A DNA stretch of 41,631 nt from Lentisphaerota bacterium (GTDB taxonomy: Bacteria; Verrucomicrobiota; Kiritimatiellia; CAIQIC01; Lenti-01): NCBI GenBank assembly GCA_012514035.1, contig JAAZBB010000041.1:1-41631 (forward strand), written 5' to 3'. Both the position numbers and the translations under genes were made by a program. The notes under the pieces are model-generated. The model was not told where the DNA came from. It did no database searches and saw only the letters and a program-made list of their open reading frames with translations. Positions 15,847-24,182 of this stretch are shown here, piece after piece. Positions within the stretch are counted from its first letter, which is position 1, and each line of letters starts with the position of its first letter.

Positions 15847-17187
15847 TCAATACTTGTAGGAACTGCCGCCGATGAATTCGCGGAGCAGCGAGGTGGTCGG
15901 CACGGGACTGTCGTCCGCAACAGGCGTCAAGTCCTTGAGCGTTTCAAAGACGCGCTTGGCGCGGACGTAGGCATCCTGCCGTTTGGGATCATTCTTGAAC
16001 TTTTCCATAGCGGGCGGGAAATACTTGAAAAGCCGGTCTTTCAAGATGGGCAGTTCGAAGGGCATGGCGCTGTTCACCAGGAAATCCACCGTGCCGATGA
16101 ACGGGATGATATTGCGCAGCTCGCTGCGGCGCACATAGTGCCAATGGGTCAGCGTCTGCTCGGGCTGCAGGTTCCGGTGCCAACTGTCGCGGATCATGCG
16201 GCGCAGGAGGCGGTTGTCCGCCCAGCGCATGAACAGGCCCTCGCGGTTGCGCACCTGGCCGAGGGTTTCGATGTAGAGCTTGAACTTCTTGCTGTCGGGG
16301 GTGCTTTGAGTCATCTCGCCAAACAAGCCGTGCAGGGAATCGATCAAGAGCAGTTGGTTGGGCGCGAGTTTCATTTCGTAGACGTCGAGGGTGCGCTGGC
16401 CGGTCTTGAAGTCATAGTGCGGGGTCTTGATGGTTTTGCCCGCCAGCAGGTCGGCGATATGCCGGTCGATCAACTTCAGGTCGAGGGCATGGGGCGTCTC
16501 GTAGTCGTAGTCCCCAAACTCGTCCTTGGGATGCTGCTCCAGATTGAAGAAATAGTGGTCGATATTCATCGCCAGGAATTCCATGTTTTCCTGGGCGAGT
16601 TTTTCGCTGACCTTGATCGTGGTGGTGGTCTTGCTGGAAGAACTCGGCCCCGCGATGAAGAAGACCCGGACCTCCGGCAGGCGTTCAATGAATTTCTCCG
16701 CGCCGGTCTTGACCTCGAGGTCGTAGCGCTCCTCGCAGGCGGCGATCAAATCGGGGAACCGGCCGGAGGCGATGATCTCGTTGAGGCCATCGATGGTATC
16801 GCAGCCATGGTCCATGTTCCAGCGCAGAACCTCGTAGATCTTCTTGTAGGGAATGTTGTCGGTGGCCTCGAACTTGTAGGCCCGCTGCGCGCGGGCCATT
16901 TGCCGCTCGTGGCGGTAGAGGATGTACGCACGGGCCGTCTTGGCATGCCCTTCCTTGATCAGGGTTTCCTCAACGAGGTCCTGAATTTCCTCGACCGACG
17001 GGATGGCCCCGGCGCCAAAGGTGGCCTCGAGTTTCTTCTCGACCAGCAAGGCGAGGCGGTCTGCCTCGGCGCGGTCGCTGCCGCCGACGGCCACGGCGGC
17101 CTTGAAAATGGCTGTGGCGATCCGGTCCCGGTCGTAGGCGACCACGGTGCCGTCACGCTTGACGATCTGCTTGATGGAACTGCTCAT
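15847..17187 (-). CDS. ATP-cone/uridine-kinase-type nucleoside kinase fusion
   Basis: 446 residues. An N-terminal ATP-cone (about 5-100: IKQIVKRDGTVVAYDRDRIA ... ILYRHERQ) resembles that of NrdR and ribonucleotide reductase. It is joined to a P-loop kinase of the uridine kinase/phosphoribulokinase group with FIAGPSSSSKTTTT (180-190), NIDHYFF and DSLHGLFGE. The Walker A normally ends GK[ST]; here Gly is Ser185 (GPSSSSKT), confirmed on the DNA (agc). The ATP-cone suggests allosteric sensing of adenine nucleotides. The start at 17187 has a very strong AGGAGG site. It lies 23 bases behind rpoD, probably in one operon. The exact nucleoside substrate is not known. Confidence 0.85.
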   Translation of the reverse strand: MSSSIKQIVKRDGTVVAYDRDRIATAIFKAAVAVGGSDRAEADRLALLVEKKLEATFGAGAIPSVEEIQDLVEETLIKEGHAKTARAYILYRHERQMARAQRAYKFEATDNIPYKKIYEVLRWNMDHGCDTIDGLNEIIASGRFPDLIAACEERYDLEVKTGAEKFIERLPEVRVFFIAGPSSSSKTTTTIKVSEKLAQENMEFLAMNIDHYFFNLEQHPKDEFGDYDYETPHALDLKLIDRHIADLLAGKTIKTPHYDFKTGQRTLDVYEMKLAPNQLLLIDSLHGLFGEMTQSTPDSKKFKLYIETLGQVRNREGLFMRWADNRLLRRMIRDSWHRNLQPEQTLTHWHYVRRSELRNIIPFIGTVDFLVNSAMPFELPILKDRLFKYFPPAMEKFKNDPKRQDAYVRAKRVFETLKDLTPVADDSPVPTTSLLREFIGGSSYKY

Positions 17188-17210
17188 AGGTCCTCCTTCT
17201 GCCACGCGGA

Positions 17211-19055
<1,845 letters not shown>

Positions 19056-19107
19056 AGAGAAGGTTAGTGGGGAATGCTATTAGGTTGTTGTTGGACGGCC
19101 AGATTTT

Positions 19108-19138
19108 ACAATATGTGAGAAGGCGGTTGACCTGTCAA
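19108..19138 (-). promoter_or_regulatory. Promoter of rpoD
   Basis: On the minus strand, consensus TTGACA (19138-19133) with CATATT (19115-19110) at 17 bases or TATTGT (19113-19108) at 19 bases. TTGAC and GTCAA around the -35 (19129-19138) form a small dyad that could bind a regulator. The leader would be about 45 bases. Confidence 0.5.
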
Positions 19139-19201
19139 GGGGCAAAAAGCCACAAAAAGCCGGTTTTTGCTGTCCGAAGACCTTCGGCCATCGGGAGCGG
19201 G

Positions 19202-19624
19202 TTAGGCCTCGCCGGCCGCCAGCCGCCCTAGAAGCCAGGCAAACCGGGGATCGGTCCGGAGTGAAGCCAGGTCCTCGTCGGCTTGCAGGCCCTCGGCATC
19301 CTCAAAGCCCAGGGATTGCGCCTTGTCGAGGCAGGCAAAGGCTTCATCGGGCTGTCCCGTCAGCGCCAGGCTGCAGGCCAGATTGTACCAGGCGATCGCC
19401 GATCGGGGTTCCAGCTTCACCATTTCCCGATCGGCACGCAAGCCATCCTGAAAGCGGCCCAATTCGGTATAGAGGTGGCCTAGGCTTGCCAGCACGGCGG
19501 GATTCCGCGGCAGTCGGGCTCGCACTCCTTCCAGGAAAGCGAGTTCTTGGGCCTGGGCTGATTCCGGCTCCGGGCAGTGGCAGGCACCGGGCGTAGCGGG
19601 CGAGCGGGGTCGGGAGGCAGGCAT
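19202..19624 (-). CDS. Small TPR-repeat protein
   Basis: 140 residues, probably cytoplasmic, with no signal peptide. Two tetratricopeptide repeats are visible (PAVLASLGHLYTELGRFQDGLRADREMVKLEP and SAIAWYNLACSLALTGQPDEAFACLDKAQSLG), followed by the common EDLASLRTDPRFAWLL end. Such proteins bind partner proteins; the partner is unknown. It starts three bases after the gltA stop with AGGAG lying inside the end of gltA, so it is translated in the gltA operon. Pairing with citrate synthase may be incidental. Confidence 0.8.
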   Translation of the reverse strand: MPASRPRSPATPGACHCPEPESAQAQELAFLEGVRARLPRNPAVLASLGHLYTELGRFQDGLRADREMVKLEPRSAIAWYNLACSLALTGQPDEAFACLDKAQSLGFEDAEGLQADEDLASLRTDPRFAWLLGRLAAGEA

Positions 19625-19627
19625 TGG

Positions 19628-20932
19628 CTAGGAACGCTCCTCGATGGGCACGAATGGCAGGGGTCCCGGTCCGGTATAGAGCTGACGGGGGCGCATGATT
19701 TTCTGTTCCGGGTCCTGGTGCATCTCCTGCCAGTGGGCGATCCACCCCGGCAGGCGCCCGAGGGCGAACAGCACGGTGAACATCTCTTTGGGAAAGCCCA
19801 GGGCCCGGTAGATCAGCCCGGTGTAAAAATCCACATTGGGATACAGCCGGCGGTCCTGGAAGTAGGAATCTTGCAGGGCCCGTTCCTCGAGAGCCAGGGC
19901 GGTGGCCACCAAGGGATCGTTCGGTTTTTTTTTCTGTAGCACAGCCATGCACAGCTGCTTGGCGATCTTGGCCCGCGGGTCATAGGATTTGTAAATCCGG
20001 TGTCCGAAGCCCATCAGCCGGAAAGGATCGTTGTGATCCTTGGCCATGGTGACCACCTGATCCACCGTGAGGCCCTGCTGCTGGATCCGCTCGAGCATTT
20101 CAACCACGGCCTGGTTGGCGCCGCCATGCAGCGCCCCCCACAGGGCGCAGATCCCGGCGGAGATGCAGGCGTACAGATTGGCGCCCGTGCTGCCGACCAT
20201 GCGCACCGCGGTGGTCGAGGCGTTCTGTTCATGGTCCGCATGCAGGATCAGCAGCTTGTTCATGATCGCTACGTCGTAGGCATCGGCCCGGTAGTGCGAG
20301 ACAGGGGAACTGAACATCATGTTGAGGAAGTTCTCGCAATAACTGAATTTGTAGCTGGGATAGACGAACGGCTCGCCGATGGATTTCTTGTAGGAGAACG
20401 CGGCGATCGTGCGCAGCTTGGAGAGCAGCCGGGTCACGGTGATGTTCATTTCCTCCTTGCCGGTTTCCAGCCTGAGTTCGGGATAGAAACTGGAGAGCGA
20501 GACCACCATGGCCGACAACACGGCCATGGGATGCGCCCCTTCGGGATAGTTGCCGAAAAAGCTGCGCATGTCCTCGTGGAGCATGGAGTGGATGTTGAGC
20601 AGTCGGGAGAACTGCTGCTGCTGTTCAAGGGTCGGCAAGGTGCCGTGGATCAGCAGATAGGCGACCTCGATAAAGCTGCAATGCTCAACCAGATCCGCAA
20701 TGGCGTAGCCGCGGTGCAGCAATACCCCTTTCTCGCCGTCCACAAACGTGATGGCGCTGCGGCAGATGGCGGTGTTCGCCATGCCGGGGTCAAAGGCCAT
20801 GCAGCCGGTCTCGGACCGGAGCTTCCCCAGGTGTACGGCGCGGTCGCCCATGGAACCGGCCACCATTTCGAGCCGGAAATTCTTGCCATCCAGATGGAGG
20901 TTTGCCTGTGGGTCCGATCGGTTGTCGTTCAT
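19628..20932 (-). CDS. gltA: Citrate synthase (type II)
   Basis: 434 residues, the large hexameric, typically NADH-regulated form with an N-terminal beta-rich domain (HLDGKNFRLEM...). It condenses oxaloacetate and acetyl-CoA. Visible catalytic segments include WGALHGGANQAVVEML, MGFGHRIYKSYDPRAKI and NVDFYTGLIY (Asp). The ATG at 20932 is preferred because AGGAAAG lies before it; ATG at 20953 is also possible. Followed by a TPR gene. The hairpin upstream (20965-21007) ends rpmB, so gltA has its own promoter in the 100-base gap, not identified. Confidence 0.95.
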   Translation of the reverse strand: MNDNRSDPQANLHLDGKNFRLEMVAGSMGDRAVHLGKLRSETGCMAFDPGMANTAICRSAITFVDGEKGVLLHRGYAIADLVEHCSFIEVAYLLIHGTLPTLEQQQQFSRLLNIHSMLHEDMRSFFGNYPEGAHPMAVLSAMVVSLSSFYPELRLETGKEEMNITVTRLLSKLRTIAAFSYKKSIGEPFVYPSYKFSYCENFLNMMFSSPVSHYRADAYDVAIMNKLLILHADHEQNASTTAVRMVGSTGANLYACISAGICALWGALHGGANQAVVEMLERIQQQGLTVDQVVTMAKDHNDPFRLMGFGHRIYKSYDPRAKIAKQLCMAVLQKKKPNDPLVATALALEERALQDSYFQDRRLYPNVDFYTGLIYRALGFPKEMFTVLFALGRLPGWIAHWQEMHQDPEQKIMRPRQLYTGPGPLPFVPIEERS

Positions 20933-20964
20933 GGCTGCCACTTTCCTGTTCATCGCCTGGATCT

Positions 20965-21007
20965 CGAAAAGCAAAACACCTCGCTGCGCAAGCGCGGCGG
21001 GGTGTTT
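20965..21007 (-). terminator. Intrinsic terminator of rpmB
   Basis: On the minus strand, AAACACC (21007-21001), a GC-rich loop with inner pairing CGCGC/GCGCAGCG, GGTGTTT (20980-20974), then TTGCTTTTC. Confidence 0.7.
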
Positions 21008-21044
21008 CCGCAAGGCTGCCGCCCCGGGCCTGCCGGGCACCGAC

Positions 21045-21272
21045 TCAGGCTTTAGCGATCTTGCCCGCCTTGATGCAGGAGGTACAGACCGTCATGGTCT
21101 TCACCCCGCTGCCCACTTTGACGCGCACTTTCTGCAGATTGGCCTTGAACAGCCTTTTGGTTACGCCCGTCGTGTGCAATCCGATGCCGCCCTTTTTCTT
21201 GGCCAGCCCGTGCCGCACAATCCGCGACCCGCTGGAGGTTCCCTTTCCACAAATCTGGCAAATTGTCGACAT
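21045..21272 (-). CDS. rpmB: Ribosomal protein bL28
   Basis: 75-residue large-subunit protein. It starts MSTICQICGKGTSSGSRIVRHG and contains the usual KRLFKANLQKVRV segment. Paired cysteines (CQIC near the N-terminus, CTSC near the end) indicate the zinc-binding form. The frame continues upstream, but ATG 21272 has a strong AGGAGAACGAT site and homologues begin there. It has its own promoter and terminator, so it is monocistronic. Confidence 0.97.
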   Translation of the reverse strand: MSTICQICGKGTSSGSRIVRHGLAKKKGGIGLHTTGVTKRLFKANLQKVRVKVGSGVKTMTVCTSCIKAGKIAKA

Positions 21273-21299
21273 ATCGTTCTCCTGATCGAAAGTGGACGG

Positions 21300-21329
21300 A
21301 CTATAGCCCCCGTCCCTCGTTCCGCGCAA
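21300..21329 (-). promoter_or_regulatory. Promoter of rpmB
   Basis: On the minus strand, TTGCGC (21329-21324), 18-base spacer, TATAGT (21305-21300, five of six). The leader is about 20 bases and contains the Shine-Dalgarno site. Confidence 0.55.
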
Positions 21330-21358
21330 GCGAAAAGCCGGAGGAAAGGACCGTCGGG

Positions 21359-21934
21359 TCAGGTCCGGCCCGGATCCGCCGGTGGCCACAAGTGGGCAGA
21401 GGTGGACTGAAAACGATCGGATTCGCTGAAAATGCACCCGCAATACTGCTGGTGGTACAGCATGTGCACCAGCTGGGCATCCGGCGCGGCATCCCGCCAG
21501 TCACGATACAGGAATTCCACGCCGGCGATCCGAGCGGCGGCCTCCCCCGCGGCGCGGATCAGTGCGTGGTCCTGATGCCGACTGGTCACAAGGGTGGAGG
21601 TAAACACCGGGAATCCCTGTTCGCGGGCGACCTGGGCGGTGCGTCCCAGGCGGAGGGCATAGCATTGGGCGCAGCGTTCCGGCACGCTCTCCTGTCCGTG
21701 CACGGCCCGGCAGAAGTCCACCAGCCCATAACTTTCATCGGCCAGGAAGGGCAGTTGGGCCCGTTCGACGAGCATCTTTACAGATTTCAGGCGCCGGCGG
21801 TATTCGAGCAGCGGATGGATGTTGGGATTGTACCAGTACACGACGGGCGTCCCCGCGGAGGGTTCGGCTTTCAAGCCCGTCAGCAGCTTGGCGAGACAGT
21901 GGGCGCAACAGGCATGGATCAAAATGCGCGCCAT
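21359..21934 (-). CDS. queH: Epoxyqueuosine reductase QueH
   Basis: 191-residue iron-sulfur enzyme of the last step of queuosine tRNA modification (epoxyqueuosine to queuosine), the non-B12 alternative to QueG. Characteristic segments are HACCAHCLAKLL at the N-terminus, YNPNIHPLLEYRRRL, CAQCYALRLGRTA, STLVTSRHQDHALIR and GCIFSESDR. The several CC, CxxC and CGC groups fit the 4Fe-4S and extra metal sites. It is last in the long aroB-to-queH operon, three bases after the methyltransferase. No other queuosine gene is in the window. Confidence 0.92.
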   Translation of the reverse strand: MARILIHACCAHCLAKLLTGLKAEPSAGTPVVYWYNPNIHPLLEYRRRLKSVKMLVERAQLPFLADESYGLVDFCRAVHGQESVPERCAQCYALRLGRTAQVAREQGFPVFTSTLVTSRHQDHALIRAAGEAAARIAGVEFLYRDWRDAAPDAQLVHMLYHQQYCGCIFSESDRFQSTSAHLWPPADPGRT

Positions 21935-21937
21935 GGC

Positions 21938-22513
21938 CTAGGGCTCCGGTTTCCGGTATACATGAATGTCTTCCGGGCCGAGGTTCACCAGCAAAAACGC
22001 GCCCGGGTCGGCCGTGGCGGAGAAAAGCCGCAGAAAAAAGGATTCCTCGCCTGGCCAGGGGTAGACGTAAACCACAGCTTGCTTGTCCGCCGCAAACACC
22101 TTCAGGCCGGCCACGGTCTTGTCATAGGTGCCATGTACGAAGCGGGCCGGCGCATCGTAGCGCTCGGCAAGACGCCGGGCTTCCTGCAGCAGTTCCTCAT
22201 TGATTTCCACGCCCATGGCCGAATACCCCGCCAGCGAGGCCAGGATAGTGACCATGCCCTGCCCGCTGCCCCATTCCAGGAAGGCCGCTCCGGGGGCCGT
22301 CGCCGCGGTCTGCTGCAGCCACAGCAGGACTTGATACGCATAGCGACAGTCACTGGGAATAAACCGCTCCAGGCCGGCGCGTCCGTCATATTCCTCGGCC
22401 CGGTCTTCGGCATCGCGAATGAAACAGTCCACATAATGCGGCACGGGCAGATCGCCGGCCCCGGGCGGCAGATCCACCCGCTGCAGCATGGAAAACACGG
22501 CGTCCTGGTTCAT
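21938..22513 (-). CDS. Class I SAM-dependent methyltransferase, substrate unknown
   Basis: 191 residues with a Rossmann-type SAM fold. Motif I is FLEWGSGQGMVTILA, followed by the acidic strand end MGVEINEELLQEAR, and an N-terminal helical cap with YQVLLWLQQTA. A late strand reads AVVYVYPWPGEESFF. Nothing in the sequence fixes the substrate (protein, tRNA or small molecule). The start at 22513 was chosen because AGGAGAAAA precedes it; the frame extends upstream into DJ-1 coding sequence. It lies 7 bases behind the DJ-1 gene and 3 bases before queH. Confidence 0.8.
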   Translation of the reverse strand: MNQDAVFSMLQRVDLPPGAGDLPVPHYVDCFIRDAEDRAEEYDGRAGLERFIPSDCRYAYQVLLWLQQTAATAPGAAFLEWGSGQGMVTILASLAGYSAMGVEINEELLQEARRLAERYDAPARFVHGTYDKTVAGLKVFAADKQAVVYVYPWPGEESFFLRLFSATADPGAFLLVNLGPEDIHVYRKPEP

Positions 22514-22520
22514 TTTTCTC

Positions 22521-23084
22521 CTAGTCGCGATATACGAGGCCGGCCGCCACCTGACGGGCCGTGGCCGGGGTTTCCAGGGTCTCGATGAGCGCCAGGGCGA
22601 AGGCCATGGCCGTGCCGGGTGCCTGGCTGGTGACCAGGGAACCATCGCGCACGACGGGCTGGTCCAGCCATTCGCCCACGGTCAATTCCGCGCGACAGGC
22701 CGGATGACTGGTGTAGCGCCGGCCGGAGAGCACGCCCGCGGCCTGGAGCACGATCGGTCCCGCGCACAGCGCCGCTACGATTTTGCCGGCCGTGACGAAT
22801 TCCCGCACGACCTGCTTCACACTCTCTTCCTGCCGCATGGTTTCGGTCCCGCCGATGCCGCCGGGAATCACCAGCGCATCGAACCGCAAAGCCTCGGCCG
22901 GATCCCACGCGCCGTCGGGTGCCATGCGGACACCTCGCGATCCGGTCACCAGGCGTGTTTCCTCCCCCACCCCGGCCAGAAAAACGCCAATTCCCGCCCT
23001 GCGCAGGATATCCACGGTGATGACCACTTCCATCTCTTCCGACCCGTCGGCTACCAGCACGCATACGTTTTTCTTCCGAGTCAT
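22521..23084 (-). CDS. DJ-1/PfpI-family protein
   Basis: 187 residues of the ThiJ/DJ-1/PfpI superfamily. The conserved Glu E17 (DGSEEMEV) and nucleophile-elbow Cys C107 (AALCAGPIVL) are present, with the GGIGG turn. Members are thiol-based stress proteins, glyoxalases or deglycases; the activity is disputed in the literature and not deducible here. Start ATG 23084 with GGAGG five bases earlier. The frame remains open for another 294 codons upstream as a shadow of the recombinase gene. Operon member between the recombinase and the methyltransferase. Confidence 0.88.
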   Translation of the reverse strand: MTRKKNVCVLVADGSEEMEVVITVDILRRAGIGVFLAGVGEETRLVTGSRGVRMAPDGAWDPAEALRFDALVIPGGIGGTETMRQEESVKQVVREFVTAGKIVAALCAGPIVLQAAGVLSGRRYTSHPACRAELTVGEWLDQPVVRDGSLVTSQAPGTAMAFALALIETLETPATARQVAAGLVYRD

Positions 23085-23110
23085 GTTTTCCTCCGCCGGG
23101 ATGACCGCGC

Positions 23111-24166
23111 CTACACGCGCGGATGGGCTTTCCCGTATTCTTCTTTCAAGCGTTCCACGCTGACATGGGTATAGATTTGGGTGGTCGAGAGTCCGGCATG
23201 GCCCAGTAGTTCCTGCACGCTGCGGAGATCCGCGCCGGCATCCAGCAGATGCGTAGCGAAGCTGTGCCGCAGGACGTGAGGGGTCATGTCCGGATTCAGC
23301 CCCGCCTCCGCCAAATGACTTTTCAGTAGCCGCTCCACGGAACGCGGCTGGAGCCGCCCCCCGCTGCGATTGATAAACACGGCCTGTGTGCGCGGCAGGC
23401 GCCGGTCGGCCAGCAGGCGATCGCGGCTGTCGAGGGCCGCCTGCACCGCCTTGGCCGCGGGGCGGCCGATGGGACAGAAGCGTTCCTTGCGCCCTTTCCC
23501 GCGTACCAGCGCAGTACCCGAAAGCAGGTCCAGGCGCGCATCCGTCAGACCGCAGAGTTCCGCCACGCGCATGCCGGTGCTGTAGAGCAACTCCAGGATA
23601 GCGGTATCCCGCAAGGCCGCATAATCGGCAAACCGGGCCGCGCGGAGGCCTTCCCGCGCCGGACGGGTTCGCTGGCGCCGCGCGGCCGGGGCCGCCAGCA
23701 GGCGTGTCACCTCCGCCGGACTCAAGACCTTGGGCAAACGCCGACGCGCACGGGGCTGCTGAAGCCCTCCGAAGGGATTGTCCCTGACCAGATCCTCGCG
23801 CACCAGATAGCGGAAAAACGAACGCAGGCTGGACATCTTGCGCCGGGCGGTCGCCGGCGCCCGCCCGGCCTTTTGGAGCGCCGCCAGAAAGCGCCGCGCG
23901 GCGTAACGATCGGGCGTTCGCCACGGAAACGGCGGAGTCGCCTGCGCGCCCCACACCTGCAGGCAAAACTGGTGGATGTCCGACAAATAGCCGGCCAGGG
24001 TGTGTTCGGAGGCATTCCGCTCCGCGCGCAGGTGACGCAGGAACTGCGCCACCGCCGGATCGTCCGCCACGGCTACCGCGCCGGGCGGGCTCGCGGCCGG
24101 CAGCCCCGAAGCCCCATCGCCCAACGTCGACTGCCGTCCGGGCGGAGATTGCCGGTCACCGCGCAT
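23111..24166 (-). CDS. xerC: XerC/XerD-type tyrosine recombinase
   Basis: 351 residues. An N-terminal SAM-like DNA-binding domain (about 40-150: VAQFLRHLRAERNASEHTLAGYLSDIHQF) is followed by a catalytic domain with Arg (STGMRVAELCGL), Lys (GKGRKERFCPIG), HxxR (HVLRHSFATHLL), His (LGHAGLSTTQIY) and the Tyr nucleophile (QIYTHV). It is longer than usual (about 300) because of an N-terminal extension of about 35 residues and an insertion before the catalytic Arg. It resolves chromosome dimers at dif; no obvious dif site is in the window. The position after dprA-topA resembles the codV/xerC synteny of other bacteria, so xerC is the likelier name. Start 24166 is supported by GGTGGA upstream. Confidence 0.88.
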   Translation of the reverse strand: MRGDRQSPPGRQSTLGDGASGLPAASPPGAVAVADDPAVAQFLRHLRAERNASEHTLAGYLSDIHQFCLQVWGAQATPPFPWRTPDRYAARRFLAALQKAGRAPATARRKMSSLRSFFRYLVREDLVRDNPFGGLQQPRARRRLPKVLSPAEVTRLLAAPAARRQRTRPAREGLRAARFADYAALRDTAILELLYSTGMRVAELCGLTDARLDLLSGTALVRGKGRKERFCPIGRPAAKAVQAALDSRDRLLADRRLPRTQAVFINRSGGRLQPRSVERLLKSHLAEAGLNPDMTPHVLRHSFATHLLDAGADLRSVQELLGHAGLSTTQIYTHVSVERLKEEYGKAHPRV

Positions 24167-24182
24167 GGCGCTTGTCCACCGT

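Noticed and set aside
22521-23966. DJ-1 protein fused to a long N-terminal domain
   Set aside because: The extension is the antisense-type shadow of the recombinase gene in another frame. The internal ATG at 23084 has GGAGG.
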